A DNA stretch of 64,000 nucleotides from positions 1 to 64,000 of the forward strand of contig NZ_JAJQQZ010000002.1 of assembly GCF_021729015.1 (NCBI RefSeq), given 5' to 3'. Of the stretch, positions 8,052 to 15,601 are shown piece by piece. Position 1 is the first letter of the stretch, and the number at the start of each line of letters is the position of its first letter. The translations under genes and the position numbers were made by a program. The notes below the pieces were generated by a model, which did not search any database, was not told the DNA's origin, and saw only the letters and a program-made list of their open reading frames with translations. The stretch comes from Halobacterium rubrum. GTDB taxonomy: Archaea; Halobacteriota; Halobacteria; Halobacteriales; Halobacteriaceae.

Positions 8052-10454
8052 ATGTCGGAAGTCGCCCTCGTCGCTCGCTGGCTCCTCTTCTACGCGGGGC
8101 TGACGCTGGCCGGGCTGCCGGTCGCGCGGCTGCTGTTCCCGTCGGCGCCCGACGACGGCGCGGGGTTCGCGCTGCCCGTCGCGACCGGCGTCGTCACGAT
8201 GGTCGCGTTCTACGTCGGACAGGTCTCGTTCGGCCCGTGGACGGCCCTCGTGAGCGTCGTCGCGCTCGTCGGTCTCGGCGGGCTCGCCCACGTCGCCGGC
8301 GAACGTCGCGGCCTCGACGGCTACGCGTGGCGCCGGGCAGCCGGCGCGTTCGGCGTGTTCGTCGCGGGGTTCCTGTTCGTACTGTCGTTCCGCGCGATGA
8401 ACCCGGTGATGAGCGGCTGGGGCGGGGAGAAGTTCCTCCACACCGGCCTCCTGAACGCCATGCTGCGCGCCGAAGCGCTCCCGCCGGAGGACATGTGGTA
8501 CGCCGGCGAGCCGGTGCGGTACTACTACGGGCTGCCGACGTTCAACGCCGTCGCCGCCCTGCTGACGGACACCTCCGTCGAGTACGTCCACAACCTCACC
8601 GTCGCCGGCTACTTCGGGACGCTCGTCGTCGCGGCGTACTCCCTGACCGGCTGGCTCACGCACGACCGCGGCTACTCGCGGCGTCTCGGCGGCGCGCTCG
8701 GCGTGTTCTTCGTCGCGCTCGCCGGCAACACCGTCACCGTCGTGCGGTTCGCGCTGAACCAGTTGCCCCGTGACCTCGCCGTCGAGTACGGCCGTGCCGC
8801 GTTCAACGTCAACCGGGCGGACTACCCGCAGGTGCTGTTCGAGCAGGGCCAGCCCGCGTCGTGGGGCTGGTGGGACACCCGGTACGTCGTCGAGGGCACG
8901 CTCCAGGAGTTCCCGCTGTACTCGTTCGTGAAAGCCGACATGCACGGCCACACCGTCACGACCGGGTTCCTCGTGCTGTCGGCGGCGCTGGCGTACGCCT
9001 ACGTGCAGACGCCAGCGCGCAGGCGAGGGCGGCGCCTCGGCCTGCTGTTCGGCGGGCTCGGTGCCGTCGCGGGCTACTTCGGCGTGACGAACACGTGGTC
9101 GATGCCCAGCGCCGTCGGGATGGCGTGGCTGGCCTGCGTCTACGCCGACCCGCACCCCGCGACGCTTCTGCCCGGGCGTCTCGGGACGCGGCTCCGCGAC
9201 CTCGGGCCCGAGCCCGACGGGTCGGTCGTCACCCGGGTCGTCGCCGAGGCGTGGCGGACCGTCCTCGCGGCCGTCGTCGCCGTCGGTGTCGGCGTCACGG
9301 GGTACGCGCTGGCGTCGCCGTTCCTGCTGGCGAGCGTGCCACCGAACGATGGCGTCGGGCTGTTCCCCCCGCGAACGACGGCGGTCGGCGTACTCCTGTT
9401 GTACGGCGCGCTGCTCGCGCTGTTCGTCACCTACCTCGTCACCCGGTACGCCGCCATCGAGGACGCCAGCCCGCGCGGCGTGGCGCTGGCCGTCGTCGGC
9501 CTCGGTGGTGCTGTCGCGGTCGCCTCACAGCTCGGCGACCTCGGCGGTATCGCCGTGCTCCTCCCGGTCGTCGCGGCCGCCTGGATAGCGATGCGCACCC
9601 GGGCATCGACCGGCTTCGAGACGACACTCGTCGTCGCCGGCGTCGGGCTCCTGCTGTCGATGGAGCTCGTCCACGCCAAGGTCCACCCCTTCGAGCTGGC
9701 TCGCTGGAACACCACGCTGAAAGTCGCCATCCAGGGGTGGGTGTTCGCCGGGCTCGCCGCCGGCCCAATCGCCGCCGTGCTGCTGCGCGACGTCTACGAC
9801 GCCGCCACCGGGCTCTCGCTCGACGCCGCCGGTGCGTCGGCCGGCACCGTGCTCTCGGTCGGCGCCGTCTCGGTCGTGCTGGCGTTCGTGCTCGTCGCGT
9901 CGTCGCTGTTCGCGCCGCTGGTCGTCGCCACCGACGTCGTCGAACCCCACGACGCCGGCGTCGAGCCGACCCTCGACGGCTACGCGGAGCACCGCGCGGA
10001 CCACCCCCAGCAGGTCGCCGCAATGGCGTGGTTCGAGGACGAAGTGGGGGAGACGCAGTCCGTCCTCTGGATGGAGCGAGAGACCGGCCACCCGACGTTC
10101 GTCGAGAAACCCGGGCTGAGCAGGGGCTGGCAGAACCCCGTCGCCACGCTCACCGGGCTGCCGACCGTCGCCGGCTGGTTCCACGAGACCGGCTACCGGG
10201 GCGACGAGCCCTACGAGCAGCGCGTCAGCGACGTCGCCGTCCTCTACGAGACGACCGACGACCGCTCCCGGGCGATACAGCTCCAGAAGTACGACGTCGA
10301 GTACGTCTGGGTCGGTCCGCTCGAACGCGAGCGCTACGACGTCGCAGACGTGGGCGCCGACCCCGGCATCGAGGCGGTCTACGAGAACGACGCCGTCACC
10401 ATCTACCGCGTGACAGGCGACGACCTCGCCGGCGCCACCGGCGACGCCTCGTAG
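8052..10454 (+). CDS. DUF2298 (YYY family) polytopic membrane protein
   Basis: 800 aa integral membrane protein with more than ten hydrophobic segments. The N-terminal two-thirds are membrane-embedded with short extracytoplasmic loops; the C-terminal ~180 aa (from about 620) form a soluble domain. The conserved triple tyrosine of the family is visible in VRYYYGLPTF. Other conserved pieces are MNPVMSGWGGEKF, ADMHGHTVTTGF and NTWSMPS. The fold is thought to be GT-C glycosyltransferase-like, so a role in surface glycosylation is possible but unproven. It lies between dnaK and dnaJ on the same strand; a TATA-like AAACTTTT is ~27 nt before the ATG. Confidence 0.88.
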   Translation: MSEVALVARWLLFYAGLTLAGLPVARLLFPSAPDDGAGFALPVATGVVTMVAFYVGQVSFGPWTALVSVVALVGLGGLAHVAGERRGLDGYAWRRAAGAFGVFVAGFLFVLSFRAMNPVMSGWGGEKFLHTGLLNAMLRAEALPPEDMWYAGEPVRYYYGLPTFNAVAALLTDTSVEYVHNLTVAGYFGTLVVAAYSLTGWLTHDRGYSRRLGGALGVFFVALAGNTVTVVRFALNQLPRDLAVEYGRAAFNVNRADYPQVLFEQGQPASWGWWDTRYVVEGTLQEFPLYSFVKADMHGHTVTTGFLVLSAALAYAYVQTPARRRGRRLGLLFGGLGAVAGYFGVTNTWSMPSAVGMAWLACVYADPHPATLLPGRLGTRLRDLGPEPDGSVVTRVVAEAWRTVLAAVVAVGVGVTGYALASPFLLASVPPNDGVGLFPPRTTAVGVLLLYGALLALFVTYLVTRYAAIEDASPRGVALAVVGLGGAVAVASQLGDLGGIAVLLPVVAAAWIAMRTRASTGFETTLVVAGVGLLLSMELVHAKVHPFELARWNTTLKVAIQGWVFAGLAAGPIAAVLLRDVYDAATGLSLDAAGASAGTVLSVGAVSVVLAFVLVASSLFAPLVVATDVVEPHDAGVEPTLDGYAEHRADHPQQVAAMAWFEDEVGETQSVLWMERETGHPTFVEKPGLSRGWQNPVATLTGLPTVAGWFHETGYRGDEPYEQRVSDVAVLYETTDDRSRAIQLQKYDVEYVWVGPLERERYDVADVGADPGIEAVYENDAVTIYRVTGDDLAGATGDAS

Positions 10455-10566
10455 CCGGTGCCGAACCGGGAACGCCCCCGTCCAGTCCCCCAGTTCGACG
10501 GCTCGAACGCGTAGCTCCCCCAAGCGGTCGTTTCAAGTGTCTCAACGGGATACGTATCGGCAACGA

Positions 10567-11745
10567 ATGAGTGAGGACTTCTACGACGTGCTCGGCGTGA
10601 GTCGGGACGCCACCGAGGACGAGATCATGGAGGCGTACCGCGAGAAGGTCTCCGAGTACCACCCCGACGTCAGCGACGAGCCCGACGCCGAGGAGACGTT
10701 CAAGAAGATACAGAAGGCCAAAGACGTCCTCACCGACGAGCAGCAGCGCCAGCAGTACGACCAGCTCGGTCACGACCGCTTCCAGGAGGCCGAGAAGCGT
10801 GGCGCCACCGGCGAGTCCGGCGGCATGGGCGGCATGGGCGGCGGCGCTGGCGGGCCGTTCGGCGGCGGCGGCGGCGGCGCCGGCGCGGGCGGCGGCATGG
10901 GCGACATCTTCGACCAGTTCTTCGGCGGCGGCGGCCGCGGCGGCGGCGGCGGACAGTCCCGGCCCCAGCAGGGCCGCGACCTCCGCACCGACCTCTCGGT
11001 CACGCTCGAAGAGGCCTACGAGGGCGTCTCCAAGCAGGTGACCGTCCGGCGGCCCGAGCGCTGCACCGACTGCAACGGCAAGGGCTACCCCGAGGACGCG
11101 AACGTCCGCACGTGCCCGCAGTGCGACGGCCAGGGCGTCGTCACGCAGGTCCGACAGACCCCGCTGGGCCGCGTCCAGCAACGTCAGGAGTGCTCGCGCT
11201 GTGGCGGCGACGGCGAACTCCACTCCGAGACGTGTTCGACGTGCGGCGGCCAGGGCCAGACCCGCGAGCGCGCAACCCTCACCGTCGACGTCCCCGAGGG
11301 CATCCGCTCCGGCCAGACGCTGCGCATGGACGGTGAGGGCGCCCCCGGCGACCGCGGCGCGCCGAACGGCGACCTCCTCGTCGACGTCACGGTCGAAGAC
11401 CACCCGGACTTCGAGCGCGAGGGCGACGACCTCCACCACCGCCACGCCGTCTCCTTCCCGCAGGCCGTCTTCGGCGCCGAAATCGAAGTTCCGACGCTCG
11501 ACGGCGCCGCCTCCTTCGACCTCGACGCCGGCACCCAGAGCGGCGAGACCTTCCGCCTCAAGGGGAAGGGCATGCCCCGACTGCGGCGCCGCGGCCACGG
11601 CGACCTCTACGTCACCGTCCAGGTCGTCACCCCCGAATCCCTCAACGACGAACAGCGCGAAGCCCTCGAACAGTTCGCGGAAGCCGGCGGCGAGGAGATC
11701 GACGTCGACCAGGGCTTCTTCGAGAAACTCAAGAACTCCTTCTAG
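10567..11745 (+). CDS. dnaJ: DnaJ, Hsp40 co-chaperone
   Basis: 392 aa type I J-protein that stimulates DnaK ATPase and delivers clients. The J domain (~1-70) has the HPD tripeptide in YHPDVSDE. A Gly-rich linker with repeated GGMGG and GGGG follows (~80-145). The zinc-binding domain (~150-220) has four CxxCxGxG motifs: CTDCNGKG, CPQCDGQG, CSRCGGDG and CSTCGGQG. The C-terminal client-binding domain ends SLNDEQREALEQF. The start is the ATG at 10567 (MSEDFYDVLG); an upstream in-frame TTG is not family-like. The stop is followed at once by a repeated intergenic element. Confidence 0.97.
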   Translation: MSEDFYDVLGVSRDATEDEIMEAYREKVSEYHPDVSDEPDAEETFKKIQKAKDVLTDEQQRQQYDQLGHDRFQEAEKRGATGESGGMGGMGGGAGGPFGGGGGGAGAGGGMGDIFDQFFGGGGRGGGGGQSRPQQGRDLRTDLSVTLEEAYEGVSKQVTVRRPERCTDCNGKGYPEDANVRTCPQCDGQGVVTQVRQTPLGRVQQRQECSRCGGDGELHSETCSTCGGQGQTRERATLTVDVPEGIRSGQTLRMDGEGAPGDRGAPNGDLLVDVTVEDHPDFEREGDDLHHRHAVSFPQAVFGAEIEVPTLDGAASFDLDAGTQSGETFRLKGKGMPRLRRRGHGDLYVTVQVVTPESLNDEQREALEQFAEAGGEEIDVDQGFFEKLKNSF

Positions 11746-12002
11746 ACGTACCGTTTGTACCTTTTGCTGGGGTCGCTCGCTTCGCTCGCTCCCTGGCAAA
11801 AGCTACGCTAAAAGCACTCCTCGCTCCCTCCGGTCGCTCGTCGGCCTGCACTCGCTTCGTCGCCGGCCTACGGCCGGCTTCAAGCGGGACCTTCGGTCCC
11901 GCCCTGCTCGCGCAGTGAACCGCGTCGCTCGGGTTCTCCGAACCGCTCGCTCGCGGATGCTCGGTGTCGGTTTCTCAGTCGGGGCTGTGACGCGTCAGTT
12001 GT
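11746..12002 (+). repeat. Oriented 3' repeat element downstream of dnaJ
   Basis: The gap to the next gene is 284 nt. GTACC occurs at 11748-11752 and again at 11757-11761. Then comes an inverted repeat CTTTTGC...GCAAAAG (11761-11802), AGCTACGCTAAAAGC (11801-11815), the hairpins GCCGGCC-TAC-GGCCGGC and GCGGGACC-TTC-GGTCCCGC (11864-11901), CCTGCTCGC (11903-11911), CAGTGAACCGC (11913-11923) and CGCTCGCGGATGCTCG (11948-11963). The same blocks in the same order recur after phoU and after the PAPS-reductase-like gene. TTGTAAGC near 12000 is a likely TATA element for the next gene. Confidence 0.75.
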
Positions 12003-12029
12003 AAGCCGGCGGCGGCCCCAGCTTCGGGC

Positions 12030-12737
12030 ATGGAGACAGTCGCCGACGTCGTCGCGGCACTGGACGACCCGGAGCGGCGGGCGGTCCGACACAAGCGGCC
12101 GGTGGACGCGCGGACGACCCGGGACCGGGTGTACAAGGCGGGGAACGCGCTCCGGCACCGGGGCGTCCGGCTGGACGCCGGCGTGGCGATTCTGGACGCG
12201 CCGACGCCGCAGGCGCTCCAGACGTTCCTCGGGGCGTCGCTGCTCGGAGCGACCGTGGAGTTCGGCCCGGACCCCGTCGTGGACGCTCGCGTGCTCGCGG
12301 GACCGACGGCCGAGCTCGGCGGCTACGACCTGCCGGCGGGCAGCCAGCGCGTCGCCTGGGGCGACCCGCCGGCGGACCCGTCGTGGATGTACTTCGAGCG
12401 CGACGTCTGGAGCGAGAACCCGGCGTTCCCCGAGCCCGAAATCGACGCGGACACGGCGCTGCTTCGGGCCGACGGCGCGACCCACGGCGAGGTCGTGGCA
12501 GCGGCCGAGCGCGTCGCCGACGAGCACTACGGCGAGAACGACGAGGTGGCGGTCCGGGCGCCGCTGGCAGACCCCGGCACCGTCGTCGCGGGCGTCGTCG
12601 CCCCACTGATTGCGGGGGCGACCATCGTGTTGCCGCCAGCGGGCGGCGAGGGGACAGTCGCCGTCGCCGCCCGCGAGGCGAGCGACGACGCCCCCGAATC
12701 CCGTGTGGTGTCGCCGGCCGACGCGACCCCCACGTGA
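12030..12737 (+). CDS. Haloarchaeal protein resembling a shortened AMP-dependent ligase
   Basis: 235 aa. It reads like parts of an acyl-CoA synthetase: an N-terminal segment with TRDRVYKAGNALRHRGV and GASLLGATVEFGP, then a later piece EVAVRAPLADPGTVVAGVVAPL and LIAGATIVLPP. The ATP-binding SSGTTGxPKG loop, the hinge and the catalytic-lysine C-terminal domain are all absent, so it is unlikely to be an active ligase. It may bind a cofactor or regulate a true synthetase, such as the one encoded at 15602-17581. I am not sure of the family. A TATA-like element sits about 27 nt before the ATG, so it is probably expressed. Confidence 0.55.
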   Translation: METVADVVAALDDPERRAVRHKRPVDARTTRDRVYKAGNALRHRGVRLDAGVAILDAPTPQALQTFLGASLLGATVEFGPDPVVDARVLAGPTAELGGYDLPAGSQRVAWGDPPADPSWMYFERDVWSENPAFPEPEIDADTALLRADGATHGEVVAAAERVADEHYGENDEVAVRAPLADPGTVVAGVVAPLIAGATIVLPPAGGEGTVAVAAREASDDAPESRVVSPADATPT

Positions 12738-12790
12738 GTGGGTCGCAGAGTCTCGGAACCACTATACGGGGAGACGTTGACCAACGAGTC

Positions 12791-13393
12791 ATGCCAGGTG
12801 CAGTGTTCCGGCGCGGCGACCGTGTCACCCTCCGCACGGTCGAGCGAGCAGACGCCGAGTTCGTCCAGCGGGGCCACAACCACCCCGCGGTCGGCGTCTC
12901 GCTCGGGCTCGACCGACCGGAGAACGAGTCGTCTGCTGCGGACCGCATCGACAGCGTCGAGGACGACCCGAACGTCGCGACGTTCGTCGTCTGCCTCGAA
13001 GACGGCACTGGCGGGGACGGCGACAGCGAGAGCGGCCCGACGCCCATCGGCAAAGTCACCGTCAAGAACCTCCACCACACGCGGCCCGAGCTCTCCTACT
13101 GGATTCACCCCGAGTACCAGGGCGAGGGCTACGGCACCGAGGCCACCGAGGTCGCCGTCGACTACGTCTTCTCGGCCCACGAGGTGCGGGGCCTGCAGGC
13201 GCAGGCGTTCGCGCCGAACGACGGCTCGGTTGGCGTGCTGGAGAACCTCGGGTTCACGCACGAGGGGACGCTGCGGGACGCCCGGTTCAGGGACGGCGAG
13301 TACGTCGACGTCGTCTGGTACGGGCTGCTCCGCGAGGAGTGGGAGGACGACGGCGACGACGGCGAGGCCGACGGTACGGGAGGTGGCCGGTGA
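12791..13393 (+). CDS. GNAT acetyltransferase, RimJ/RimL type (tandem copy 1)
   Basis: 200 aa. GNAT enzymes transfer acetyl from acetyl-CoA to amines, often protein N-termini or small molecules; the substrate here is unknown. It begins MPGAVFRRGDRVTLRTVER. The acetyl-CoA pyrophosphate loop is PEYQGEGYGTEA (~105-120), preceded by the beta-strand LSYWIH. A conserved NDGSVGVLENLGF follows, and it ends WYGLLREEW. An acidic linker EDGTGGDGDSES is inserted mid-domain. The ATG at 12791 is followed in tandem by three paralogues with almost no spacing, so the four form an operon. The extreme acidic tail (~183-195) is halophilic in character. Confidence 0.88.
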   Translation: MPGAVFRRGDRVTLRTVERADAEFVQRGHNHPAVGVSLGLDRPENESSAADRIDSVEDDPNVATFVVCLEDGTGGDGDSESGPTPIGKVTVKNLHHTRPELSYWIHPEYQGEGYGTEATEVAVDYVFSAHEVRGLQAQAFAPNDGSVGVLENLGFTHEGTLRDARFRDGEYVDVVWYGLLREEWEDDGDDGEADGTGGGR

Positions 13394-13980
13394 TGCCCGG
13401 GCCGATTCTCGAGGTCGGTGACGAGGCCGACGACCTCGTGTTGCGGACGGTCGAGCGCGAGGACGCGGCGTTCCTCCAGCGGCTGTTCGCGGACCCCTAC
13501 GGGCGGCAGGCGCTCCACGAGACCAGCCACAAGAGCGAGGCCGAGGTCGAGGAGTTCGTGGAGGAGCAGGTCGAAGACGACAGCAACGCGGCGTACTTCG
13601 CGTGCGTCGACGACGAGGACGCGCCGTTCGACCACCCCGACGAGGACGAGACCGAGGTGGTCGCGTTCGTGTACGCCAGCCACGTCGACCGCGACCGGCC
13701 GCGGCTCCTGCTGTGGGTGCCCGAGGAACACCGGGGTGACGGCCACGCCGTCCCCGCACTCGAACTCACCCTTCGAGGGCTGTTCCGGACGTACGACGCC
13801 CACACCGTCGGCGCCGAAGTCCTCGAGGGCGAGAGCTATGTGCGGAAGGCCTTCGAGGCCGCCGGCTTCACCGACGAGGGCCGCGGCCGCGAGGTCCGGT
13901 TCGCGGACGGCGGGTACCAGGACGCCGTCCAGTACGGCCTGCTGCGCGAGGAGTGGGACGAGCGAACGGGGGGTCTCTGA
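13393..13980 (+). CDS. GNAT acetyltransferase paralogue, degenerate CoA loop (tandem copy 2)
   Basis: 195 aa, starting inside the stop of copy 1 (TGATG). It shares MPGP, LRTVEREDAAFLQR and YGLLREEW with its neighbours. The CoA pyrophosphate-binding loop is altered to PEEHRGDGHAVPA, where the others have GEGYG(T/R)E, and the later Asn-x-(A/G)-S segment is replaced by LEGESYVRKAF. This copy may therefore have weak or different activity, or act as a partner subunit of the other copies. No frameshift or stop is seen, so it appears to be maintained. Function is otherwise as for the family. Confidence 0.85.
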   Translation: MPGPILEVGDEADDLVLRTVEREDAAFLQRLFADPYGRQALHETSHKSEAEVEEFVEEQVEDDSNAAYFACVDDEDAPFDHPDEDETEVVAFVYASHVDRDRPRLLLWVPEEHRGDGHAVPALELTLRGLFRTYDAHTVGAEVLEGESYVRKAFEAAGFTDEGRGREVRFADGGYQDAVQYGLLREEWDERTGGL

Positions 13981-13981
13981 G

Positions 13982-14587
13982 ATGCCGGGCCCGGTCGTGA
14001 CCGAGGGCGAGACCGTGGTGTTCCGCACCATCGAGCGCGACGAGGGGGACGCCGCGTTCCTCCAGCGGTCCTGCACGGACCCCCGCATCCGGTACTCGCT
14101 GGGGTCGATCCACCACCGGTCGCGCGGCGAGCAGGAGGAGGGCATCGAGCACTGGGCGGAGCGCGACGAGAACGCCACGTTCCTCGTCTGCGTCGACGAC
14201 GACGACGCGCCCCGCGGCCACCCCGACGAGGACGAGACGACGGTCGTCGGCAGCTTCAACGCCCGCCACGTCGACGGCGACCGGGCGTGGCTGTCGTACT
14301 GGCTGGTCCCGGAGCACCAGAGCGAGGGGTACGGCCGGGAGATGGCGGAGGTCGGCATCGACTACGTGTTCGAGCAGTACGGCGTCCACGGCGTGAGCGC
14401 GGGCGCCTACGAGTTCAACGACGCGTCCCGCGGCCTGCTGGAGGCGATGGGGTTCACGCAGGTGGCGCGCCGCCGCGAAGCCCGGTACATCGACGGCGAC
14501 TACTACGACGAAGTGCAGTACGACGTGCTCCGTCGCGAGTGGATGGGCGACGGCGACGACGACGGAGACGCCGGTAGCGAGCGCTGA
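13982..14587 (+). CDS. GNAT acetyltransferase (tandem copy 3)
   Basis: 201 aa; starts 1 nt after the stop of copy 2. It begins MPGPVVTEGETVVFRTIER. It has the intact CoA loop PEHQSEGYGREMAE (~105-118) and the C-terminal FNDASRGLLEAMGF followed by QYDVLRREW. The segment CVDDDDAPRGHPDEDET is nearly the same as in copy 2 and copy 4, showing recent duplication within the array. Predicted cytoplasmic, substrate unknown. The acidic tail GDGDDDGDAG is likely disordered. Confidence 0.88.
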   Translation: MPGPVVTEGETVVFRTIERDEGDAAFLQRSCTDPRIRYSLGSIHHRSRGEQEEGIEHWAERDENATFLVCVDDDDAPRGHPDEDETTVVGSFNARHVDGDRAWLSYWLVPEHQSEGYGREMAEVGIDYVFEQYGVHGVSAGAYEFNDASRGLLEAMGFTQVARRREARYIDGDYYDEVQYDVLRREWMGDGDDDGDAGSER

Positions 14588-14588
14588 G

Positions 14589-15158
14589 ATGCCGGGTCCA
14601 GTCGTCACTCGGGGCGAGCGCGTCACGTTCCGCACGGTCGAGCGCGAGGACGCGACGTTCCGCCAGCGGGCGGCAGCCGACCCCCGGGTTCGGCACCCGC
14701 TGGGGGTCGCCCAGCACCGCAACGAGCGCGAGGCCGAGGGGCTCGTGGAGGCGATGGACGAGGGCAGCGACCGGCTCGCGTTCGTCGTCTGCCTCGACGA
14801 CGCGGACGCCCCCCGCGGCAACCCCGGCGAAGACGACACCACGCCCATCGGGCTGGTGCACGCGTACGACGTCGACGGCGAGCGAGCGCACCTCGCGTAC
14901 TGGCTGACGCCCGAGCACCACGGGGAGGGCTACGGCCGGGAGGCCGCCGAACTGCTCGTCGACCGGACGTTCCGCGTGACGTCGGTCCACGGCGTCGGCG
15001 CCGGGGCGTTCGCGTTCAACGAGGCGTCCCGGCGCATCCTCGAGTCGCTGGGGTTCACCGAGGAGTACCGCCACCGGGAGGCCGAGTACGTGAACGGCGC
15101 CTACCGGGACTTCGTGCAGTACGGCCTGCTGCGTCGAGAGTGGGCGGCGGACCCGTAG
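14589..15158 (+). CDS. GNAT acetyltransferase (tandem copy 4)
   Basis: 189 aa; starts 1 nt after the stop of copy 3. It begins MPGPVVTRGERVTFRTVERED. It has the intact CoA loop PEHHGEGYGREAAE (~108-120) and FNEASRRILESLGF, and ends QYGLLRREWAADP. It is closest to copy 3 by eye (identical MPGPVVT start and very similar C-terminus). It lacks the long acidic tail of copies 1 and 3. As the last gene of the array it is followed by a separate promoter for the Nudix-like gene. Substrate unknown; tandem amplification suggests a family of related targets. Confidence 0.88.
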   Translation: MPGPVVTRGERVTFRTVEREDATFRQRAAADPRVRHPLGVAQHRNEREAEGLVEAMDEGSDRLAFVVCLDDADAPRGNPGEDDTTPIGLVHAYDVDGERAHLAYWLTPEHHGEGYGREAAELLVDRTFRVTSVHGVGAGAFAFNEASRRILESLGFTEEYRHREAEYVNGAYRDFVQYGLLRREWAADP

Positions 15159-15220
15159 CGCCGTCGGCGCCGGCAGCCCGAACAGTAATGTTTTTTTGCA
15201 CGGATTCGGTCGTGCCGGCA

Positions 15221-15601
15221 GTGACTGACACGCGCGCTGCCTGCCTCGTTCGCCGCGACGGAGAGTTCCTGGTGGTGGAGACGATTTCCCCGTCGGGCGG
15301 CCGTTCCTACCGGCCGCCGGGCCGCGACGTTGCCCCCGACGAGGACCCCGAGGACGCCGTCCGGACGACGTTCGAAGACGTGCTCGGCGTCGAACTGGAG
15401 TGGCTCGCGCCGATCGGGACGTTCGAGGACACCGTCGTCTTCGAGGCCGACCTCGGGACCGCGTGGCCCTACACGGAGGAGGGGTTCACGGTGTACGACC
15501 CCGAGGACGGCGAGACGACGCGGCTGGCGTGGCTCCACCGCGACGACTTCGAGAAGTACGGCGAGACCCTCGAACCCGAGGGGCTGCTGGACGAACTCTG
15601 A
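15221..15601 (+). CDS. Nudix-fold protein with a degenerate Nudix box
   Basis: About 126 aa from the GTG at 15221; a GTG at 15212 or the ATG at 15188 are alternatives, but the AT-rich AGTAATGTTTTTTT around 15184-15197 looks more like the promoter, giving a leaderless GTG start. The N-terminus AACLVRRDGEFLVVE is typical of Nudix hydrolases, which cleave nucleoside diphosphate derivatives. The expected GX5EX7REUXEEXGU box is degenerate: RPPGRDVAPDEDPEDAV then RTTFEDVLGV, lacking the REx2EE glutamates. Catalysis is therefore doubtful, and a binding or altered role is possible. The gene converges with the acyl-CoA synthetase. Confidence 0.65.
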   Translation: MTDTRAACLVRRDGEFLVVETISPSGGRSYRPPGRDVAPDEDPEDAVRTTFEDVLGVELEWLAPIGTFEDTVVFEADLGTAWPYTEEGFTVYDPEDGETTRLAWLHRDDFEKYGETLEPEGLLDEL

